Both the position numbers and the translations under genes were made by a program. A stretch of 64,000 nt of DNA from Phycicoccus avicenniae_A (GTDB lineage Bacteria; Actinomycetota; Actinomycetes; Actinomycetales; Dermatophilaceae), in the NCBI RefSeq assembly GCF_050496545.1, contig NZ_JBNVZV010000001.1:186001-250000 (forward strand), read 5' to 3'. This document shows positions 59,893 to 64,000 of this stretch, in pieces. A model generated the notes under the pieces. The model saw nothing but the letters and a program-made list of their open reading frames with translations, made no database searches and was not told where the DNA came from. How positions within the stretch are numbered: position 1 is the first letter of the stretch; every line of letters starts with the position of its first letter.

Positions 59893-60033
59893 TCAGCCCT
59901 GGCCGTAGACGATGATCGGCTTGGACGCCGGGTTCTCGGCGGGAGCCGCCGTCTGCGAGGAGACGAGCCCGAAGATCGCGGCGAGCGCGAGCACGATGCC
60001 GGCGATGCCGGGGGCGACCACGTTGGCGATCAT
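59893..60033 (-). CDS. DUF2613-like small membrane peptide
   Basis: A 46-residue peptide easily missed by gene callers. It has one hydrophobic helix (about residues 2-24, VVAPGIAGIVLALAAIFGLV) and a conserved-looking tail SSQTAAPAENPASKPIIVYG, which resembles DUF2613 proteins of actinobacteria. ATG 60033 shares its A with the stop of the upstream membrane-protein gene (TGATG), and GGAAGG lies 5 nt upstream, so it is translationally coupled. Its partner gene and function are unknown; it may be a subunit of the neighbouring polytopic protein. Confidence 0.75.
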   Translation of the reverse strand: MIANVVAPGIAGIVLALAAIFGLVSSQTAAPAENPASKPIIVYGQG

Positions 60034-61784
60034 CACGACCTTCCCGTCGAGAAACTACGCCACAGTAACAGAACTCGGCGGCGCCGACGGGTCACTCCGG
60101 AGAGCGACACGACGACGAGGACCGCGAGCACCGCGAGGTCCGTCCCGGCGACGAGGGCGACCTCGCGGGCCGCGGCGCGGGGTGGGCCGGCGGCCGGGTC
60201 GGCCAGCTCGACGAGCACGAGGTCGGCCCCGTCGACCATGCGCCGCGCACCGGGGGCCGCGGCGAGGCTCTCGAGGAGCGGGCCGGCGTCGGGGTCGGTG
60301 CGGGTCACGAGCACCCAGCGCACCCCGGCGGCCGCGAGCCGCTCGCCGGTCCGGGCGTCCGGGCTCGCGAGGAGGGGACCGAGCCGGGCCGCCAGCGGGT
60401 CCTCCCCCGCCACGACGCGGTCGCCGACGGCGAGGTCGTCAGCGGTGACGACCGGTGTGTCGAACCAGCGCGACGCGGGGTCGTAGGTGGCGTACGCGGT
60501 GGCCCACGGGTAGGCCCGGTACAGGCGCCACGGGGCCGAGACGAGGAGCCCCTCGGTGCCGTCGACGACGCGGGCGACCGCCGCGAAGTCCGCGGGGTAG
60601 CGGCTGGGGGTGAGGACCCGGTGGACGACGACGGCGCCGTCGGGGAGCAGGACGAAGGGCGCGAGGAGGGCGGCTCCCACGAGCGTGGGCACGATGGCAG
60701 GCGCTCGTCGGCGGGCCGCCGAGAGCGCGGTGTCGGCGAGCACCCCGACGCCGAGGACCGCGAGCACGACGAACGGGGCGAGCCACTTCTGGCCGTCACG
60801 GAGGAGCCCGAGCCCCGGGACGACGTCGGTCCCGGTCCTGACGAGGTCGGCGCCCCAGGGCACGGTGGTCACGGCGGCGAGGACGAGTCCGCCCGCACCG
60901 AGAACGGCCAGGCGGCGGGGTACCACGCCGGGTCGTCGAGCGGCGGCGACGAGACCGCCGAGGACGACGAGCACGGTCACCGCGCCCAGCCAGCCGGTGC
61001 GCGAGCCCGGCACGCTGAACCGGTCCCAGATGCCCCCGAGGCCGAGCAGGCTCAGGACCGCCGGGCCGGGCAGCTCGGCACGGGCCGCGAACGCCGCGAC
61101 CCCCGCGGGGTCCGACGTCCCGGCCGCCCCTCCGAGGAGCGAGGGCAGGAGCCACGGCAGCTGGACGATGGCGACCAGGCCGACGAGCCCGGCACTCCGC
61201 CGCCCGGCGGACCGGCGCACGCCGAGCACGAGTGCGACACCACCGGCGAGGACCGCCGACGTGGGGGTCAGGGCGCCGAGCCCGAGCCAGGGCGCGACCC
61301 GCGACAGGGTCCATCCGTCGGCGTCGCGCAGGACGAGGACCACCCACCAGAGGACGGCGTACCCGAGGACGAGTGCCCACTGGCCCAGGCCCAGCCGCTC
61401 GACGACGAAGGGGTTCCACACGGCGAGGGCGCCGACGAGCGCGCGGGCCGGGAGCGCCAGCGGGCGGGCGAGCCGGTGGGCCCCCCACCCCGCGAGGGCC
61501 AGCCCGCCGAGTACCGCGATGCGCCCGAGCACCGCCCCGTCGACGGCGGGGGAGAGGACGGCCACGACGGCGTCGAGCGGTGCCGAGCGCGGTGAAGCCT
61601 TGCCCAGGCCGAGCGCCTCGGCACGCAGCGGAAGGGCCGGGGTGAGGACGAGGTCCCGCGCGAAGGGGTACCCGCCACGGGTGACCAGCGGCCAGCCGAG
61701 CACCACGACGGGGACGAGCACCCAGAGGTCGAGGAGGGCGTCCAGCCGGCGTGCGCGTCCGCCCGGCCCCGTGCGGGCCACCAT
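60033..61784 (-). CDS. Polytopic membrane protein, possibly GT-C-type glycosyltransferase
   Basis: A 583-residue protein with about twelve helices and an extracytoplasmic segment near the C-terminus (about 400-545) before a last helix and a basic tail. N-terminal text PFARDLVLTPALPLRAEALGLG and LGLLRDGQKWLAPF recall the membrane half of mycobacterial alpha-(1->3)-arabinofuranosyltransferase-like proteins, but this is shorter and the match is from memory. ATG 61784 lies 7 nt after TAGGGA, a weak leaderless -10. Its stop shares a base with the DUF2613 start. It is divergent from a methyltransferase gene. Confidence 0.75.
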   Translation of the reverse strand: MVARTGPGGRARRLDALLDLWVLVPVVVLGWPLVTRGGYPFARDLVLTPALPLRAEALGLGKASPRSAPLDAVVAVLSPAVDGAVLGRIAVLGGLALAGWGAHRLARPLALPARALVGALAVWNPFVVERLGLGQWALVLGYAVLWWVVLVLRDADGWTLSRVAPWLGLGALTPTSAVLAGGVALVLGVRRSAGRRSAGLVGLVAIVQLPWLLPSLLGGAAGTSDPAGVAAFAARAELPGPAVLSLLGLGGIWDRFSVPGSRTGWLGAVTVLVVLGGLVAAARRPGVVPRRLAVLGAGGLVLAAVTTVPWGADLVRTGTDVVPGLGLLRDGQKWLAPFVVLAVLGVGVLADTALSAARRRAPAIVPTLVGAALLAPFVLLPDGAVVVHRVLTPSRYPADFAAVARVVDGTEGLLVSAPWRLYRAYPWATAYATYDPASRWFDTPVVTADDLAVGDRVVAGEDPLAARLGPLLASPDARTGERLAAAGVRWVLVTRTDPDAGPLLESLAAAPGARRMVDGADLVLVELADPAAGPPRAAAREVALVAGTDLAVLAVLVVVSLSGVTRRRRRVLLLWRSFSTGRS

Positions 61785-61847
61785 CGCGACCTCCCTATGC
61801 TGGCCCGGTCCGCAGCACACCCTAGAACACCGCCCGTGAGGAGCACC

Positions 61848-62561
61848 GTGCCCTCGGAGCACGCCGACGGCTTCGCGGCGGCCTGGCCCGGCATCGACGC
61901 CGTGCCCGGCTGGCTCACCCGCGACCAAGCGCGCCTGCTGTGGGACACGGTGGCCGCGGTCTCCCCCGGCCCCGCCCGGGTGCTCGAGGTGGGGTCGCAC
62001 CGAGGACGCTCGACGTGCGTGCTCGCCGCCGCCCGGCCGGACGTCGCCGTCACCGCCGTCGACCCCTTCGTCCGCACCCGTCGCTACGCCGGCCCGCAGG
62101 TGCGCGAGCTCCTCGAGGCGAACCTCTCCGTCCTGGGTCTCGCCGACCGGGTGAGTGTCGTGGCCACGACCTCGGCGCAGGCGCGCCACGGCTGGGACGC
62201 ACCGCTGGACGTCCTCCACGTCGACGGCAAGCACGACTACTGGACCGTGTCGGACGACCTGCACTGGGCCGAGCACGTGGTCCCCGGCGGCACGGTCGTA
62301 GTCCACGACTCCTTCTCCTCGGTCGGGGTCACGCTCGCGCTGCTGCGGCACGTCCTCCCCGGTGACCACCTCGCGTACCGCGGCCGCACGGGCTCGATGG
62401 CCCGCTTCGTCGTCACCCGGCCCACCCGCGCGGACCGGTGGGCGATGCTGCGCGAGCTGCCGTGGTGGCTGCGCAACGTCGTCGTCAAGGTGCTGCTCCG
62501 GGCGCGGCTGCACGGCGTGGCCGCATGGCTCGGCCACGAGGGGCCCGACGACCCCTACTGA
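61848..62561 (+). CDS. Class I SAM-dependent methyltransferase (type 24-like)
   Basis: A 237-residue methyltransferase. Motif I is VLEVGSHRGRSTCVLAAARP (about residues 44-63), with AVDPF after it, LDVLHVDGKHDYWTVSDDL and GGTVVVHDSFSSVGVTLAL. The HVDGxHxY-like segment is typical of type 24 (CmcI-like) enzymes in glycan and antibiotic loci. I choose GTG 61848, with GAGGAG ending 4 nt upstream; GTG 61836 is possible. It lies 48 nt upstream of the flippase gene, on the same strand. Confidence 0.88.
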   Translation: MPSEHADGFAAAWPGIDAVPGWLTRDQARLLWDTVAAVSPGPARVLEVGSHRGRSTCVLAAARPDVAVTAVDPFVRTRRYAGPQVRELLEANLSVLGLADRVSVVATTSAQARHGWDAPLDVLHVDGKHDYWTVSDDLHWAEHVVPGGTVVVHDSFSSVGVTLALLRHVLPGDHLAYRGRTGSMARFVVTRPTRADRWAMLRELPWWLRNVVVKVLLRARLHGVAAWLGHEGPDDPY

Positions 62562-62597
62562 GCCCGCGACCTCACGGCCGGCACCGGTACCGGGTGG

Positions 62598-62603
62598 TAA
62601 CTT
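62598..62603 (+). promoter_or_regulatory. Leaderless -10 (TAACTT) for the flippase gene
   Basis: TAACTT lies 6 nt before GTG 62610 and no ribosome site is present. Confidence 0.5.
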
Positions 62604-62609
62604 TCGCCG

Positions 62610-63929
62610 GTGACCAACCGTGGACGACGGGAGGGCGTCGTCGGCGGCGCGACGATGGCCGCCGCCATCGGGGTCATGAACCTCACGACCTACGGCCTGA
62701 CCCTCGCCTGCGCCCGGCTGCTCGGGCCCGACGAGTTCGGCCAGTTCTCCTCGGTGCTCGGCGCGCTCATCGTCCTCAACGTCCTCTCCCTCGCGCTGCA
62801 GGCCACCGGTGCCCGGCGCGTCTCCACCGCGGTGGGCGACCCGTCCACCACCGTCCGCACCGTGCTCGCCGCGACCGTGCGCGGCGCCGTCGCGGTCACG
62901 GTGCTCGGGCTGGTCCTGGCACCGCTCGTGGAGCGCGGGCTGAGGCTCGACAGCCTCGTCGGCGCCCTCGCCCTCGCCGTCGCAGCCGGTCTGCTCACCC
63001 TCATGGGCGGCCAGGCCGGCATCCTCCAGGGCGAGCAGCGCTGGGCGTCCCTGGCACTGCTGTACGTGACGATGGGCACCGCCCGGCTCGCGCTCGGCGG
63101 GCTCGCCCTGCTCGTCGACCGGTCTGCGGCGGCCGCCCTCGTCGGCGTCGCCGTGGCGGCGGCCGCGCCCGTGCTCGTCGGTGCCGTGGCGCTGCGCCGC
63201 TCGGGTCACTGGGTGACGCGCGCCCCCGTCGGCGCCACCCCCGAGAGCACCTGGCGCGGCTGGGAGCGCGGCGGCGTGGCCCGCGAGGTGGCCCACAGCG
63301 CATCGGCCCTGCTCGCGTTCTTCGCGGTCTCCAACGCCGACGTGCTCGTGGCCCGCGTGGTGCTCCCGGGCGCCGAGGCCGGCCACTACGCCGCGGGCCT
63401 GGTCCTCACCAAGGCGATGCTCTTCCTCCCCCAGTTCGTGGTCGTCGTTCTCTTCCCGCGCATGGCCCGCGGCCACGACCTGCGTCGCACCCACGCGGTG
63501 GGGCTCGGCGCCATCCTCGGCCTCGGCGTGGTCGCCGTCGGCGGGGTCCTGCTGCTGCGCGGGCTGGCGCTGGAGTTCGTCGGCGGCCCGGCCTACGCGG
63601 CGGTCCGCGACGACCTCTGGCTCTTCGCCGCGCTCGGCACCGTGCTCGCGATGGTCCAGCTGCTCGTCTACGGCGCGTTGGCCCGGCAGCACCCACGCGC
63701 GGTCGTGCTGCTCTGGCTGGCCCTGGCCGCCACCGCAGGGTTCGCCGCGACCGTGGCCGACGCCCACGGCCTGCTGCTCGTCAAGCTCGGGGTCGACGTC
63801 GCGCTGCTCGTCGGGCTCGGCGCCTTCCTGCTGGCGCGCACCTCGCCCGAGGACGCCGAGGAGCTGGTGCCCGTCGACGTCCCGCTCGCCGAGGACCCGT
63901 CCTCCCCCGAGCAGCCCGCCGTCCGCTGA
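62610..63929 (+). CDS. Polysaccharide flippase (Wzx/MOP-superfamily) membrane protein
   Basis: A 439-residue integral membrane protein with about twelve helices, matching the oligosaccharidyl-lipid flippase branch of the MOP superfamily. The N-terminal AAAIGVMNLTTYGLTLACARLLGPDEFGQFS in part is typical (LGPxEFGxFS), and the second half has SNADVLVARVVLPGAEAGHYAAG. Such proteins move lipid-linked oligosaccharides across the cytoplasmic membrane. GTG 62610 has a leaderless promoter. It fits with the surrounding glycosyltransferases as the export step. Confidence 0.9.
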   Translation: MTNRGRREGVVGGATMAAAIGVMNLTTYGLTLACARLLGPDEFGQFSSVLGALIVLNVLSLALQATGARRVSTAVGDPSTTVRTVLAATVRGAVAVTVLGLVLAPLVERGLRLDSLVGALALAVAAGLLTLMGGQAGILQGEQRWASLALLYVTMGTARLALGGLALLVDRSAAAALVGVAVAAAAPVLVGAVALRRSGHWVTRAPVGATPESTWRGWERGGVAREVAHSASALLAFFAVSNADVLVARVVLPGAEAGHYAAGLVLTKAMLFLPQFVVVVLFPRMARGHDLRRTHAVGLGAILGLGVVAVGGVLLLRGLALEFVGGPAYAAVRDDLWLFAALGTVLAMVQLLVYGALARQHPRAVVLLWLALAATAGFAATVADAHGLLLVKLGVDVALLVGLGAFLLARTSPEDAEELVPVDVPLAEDPSSPEQPAVR

Positions 63930-63954
63930 CCCGCTGTGCCGGCGGCGCCGTCGT

Positions 63955-64000
63955 CAGTGCGCGGCGTCGTGCCAGGAGCGGCCGACCCCGACGCTGACGT
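63955..64000 (-). CDS. Possible C-terminal end of a gene running in from the right edge
   Basis: An open frame on the - strand enters from the right edge and ends at TGA (63957-63955). The last residues read VSVGVGRSWHDAAH. This is too short to identify. It would be convergent with the flippase gene. Confidence 0.35.

Noticed and set aside
61785..63767. Upstream extension of the 583-residue membrane protein to over 1200 residues
   Set aside because: The extension runs antisense to the methyltransferase and flippase genes and is low complexity. ATG 61784 gives a normal membrane N-terminus.
53114..63929. Horizontal acquisition of the glycan locus
   Set aside because: Base composition and codon use look the same as in the neighbouring housekeeping genes, and there is no integrase, tRNA or repeat at the borders.

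Overview
The window is high-GC actinobacterial chromosomal DNA. The combination of RbpA, WhiA, RapZ/YvcK, OpcA, a CoaE-UPF0157 fusion, a mycothiol-dependent maleylpyruvate isomerase-type enzyme, an F420-type flavin-pocket protein and a DUF2613 peptide points to a free-living actinomycete, probably of the order Micrococcales (family-level placement is inference). No rRNA, tRNA, CRISPR array, insertion sequence or prophage is visible. Almost all of the DNA is coding, and same-strand neighbours often overlap by 4 nt (GTGA/ATGA).

Layout. 1-4.7 kb: 3' end of pgi, then zwf-opcA-pgl and a small unknown gene (oxidative pentose phosphate block, + strand). 4.7-5.1 kb: gene-free stretch of inverted repeats. 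5.1-13.8 kb (- strand): uvrC-rapZ-yvcK-whiA, then gap-pgk-tpiA, secG and rbpA. 13.8-15.5 kb (- strand): a Tat-type Rieske lipoprotein and a winged-helix protein of unclear start. 15.8-21.4 kb (+): a complete branched-chain amino-acid-type ABC transporter (substrate-binding protein, LivH, LivM, LivG, LivF), with a strong hairpin between the binding protein and the permeases. 21.5-35.8 kb: mixed housekeeping genes (uvrA, GH15 glucoamylase/trehalase, maleylpyruvate isomerase-type and MBL-fold enzymes, an EamA exporter, TerC, ppc, a frameshifted DUF222/HNH gene, a VOC protein). 35.9-40.7 kb (-): a MASE1-PAS-GGDEF-EAL protein, a family 2 processive-type glycosyltransferase and a small membrane protein, which look like a c-di-GMP-linked polysaccharide synthase operon. 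40.8-51.1 kb: uvrB, a PLP decarboxylase, coaE, two acyltransferases, two small enzymes or membrane proteins and rpsA. 51.2-64 kb: a methyltransferase followed by envelope-glycan genes (DUF3068, acyltransferase, 2-oxoglutarate oxygenase, GT2-methyltransferase fusion, two polytopic membrane proteins, GT4, DUF2613, another methyltransferase, a flippase).

Regulation is the most informative layer. At least sixteen genes carry a TANNNT -10 hexamer 5-7 nt before the start codon, the signature of leaderless transcripts. The uvrA, uvrB and uvrC copies also carry a TGTCGGTG-like block exactly 8 nt upstream of that hexamer, matching the DNA-damage promoter known in mycobacteria (RecA-independent, PafBC-dependent). 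All three excision-repair genes in this window therefore appear to share one damage-inducible promoter type, and because uvrC heads the uvrC-rapZ-yvcK-whiA run, the developmental regulator whiA may be co-induced. A second shared element (a GTNAC-N6-GTNAC repeat, 16 bp identical in two places) sits in the promoters of the envelope-glycan genes.
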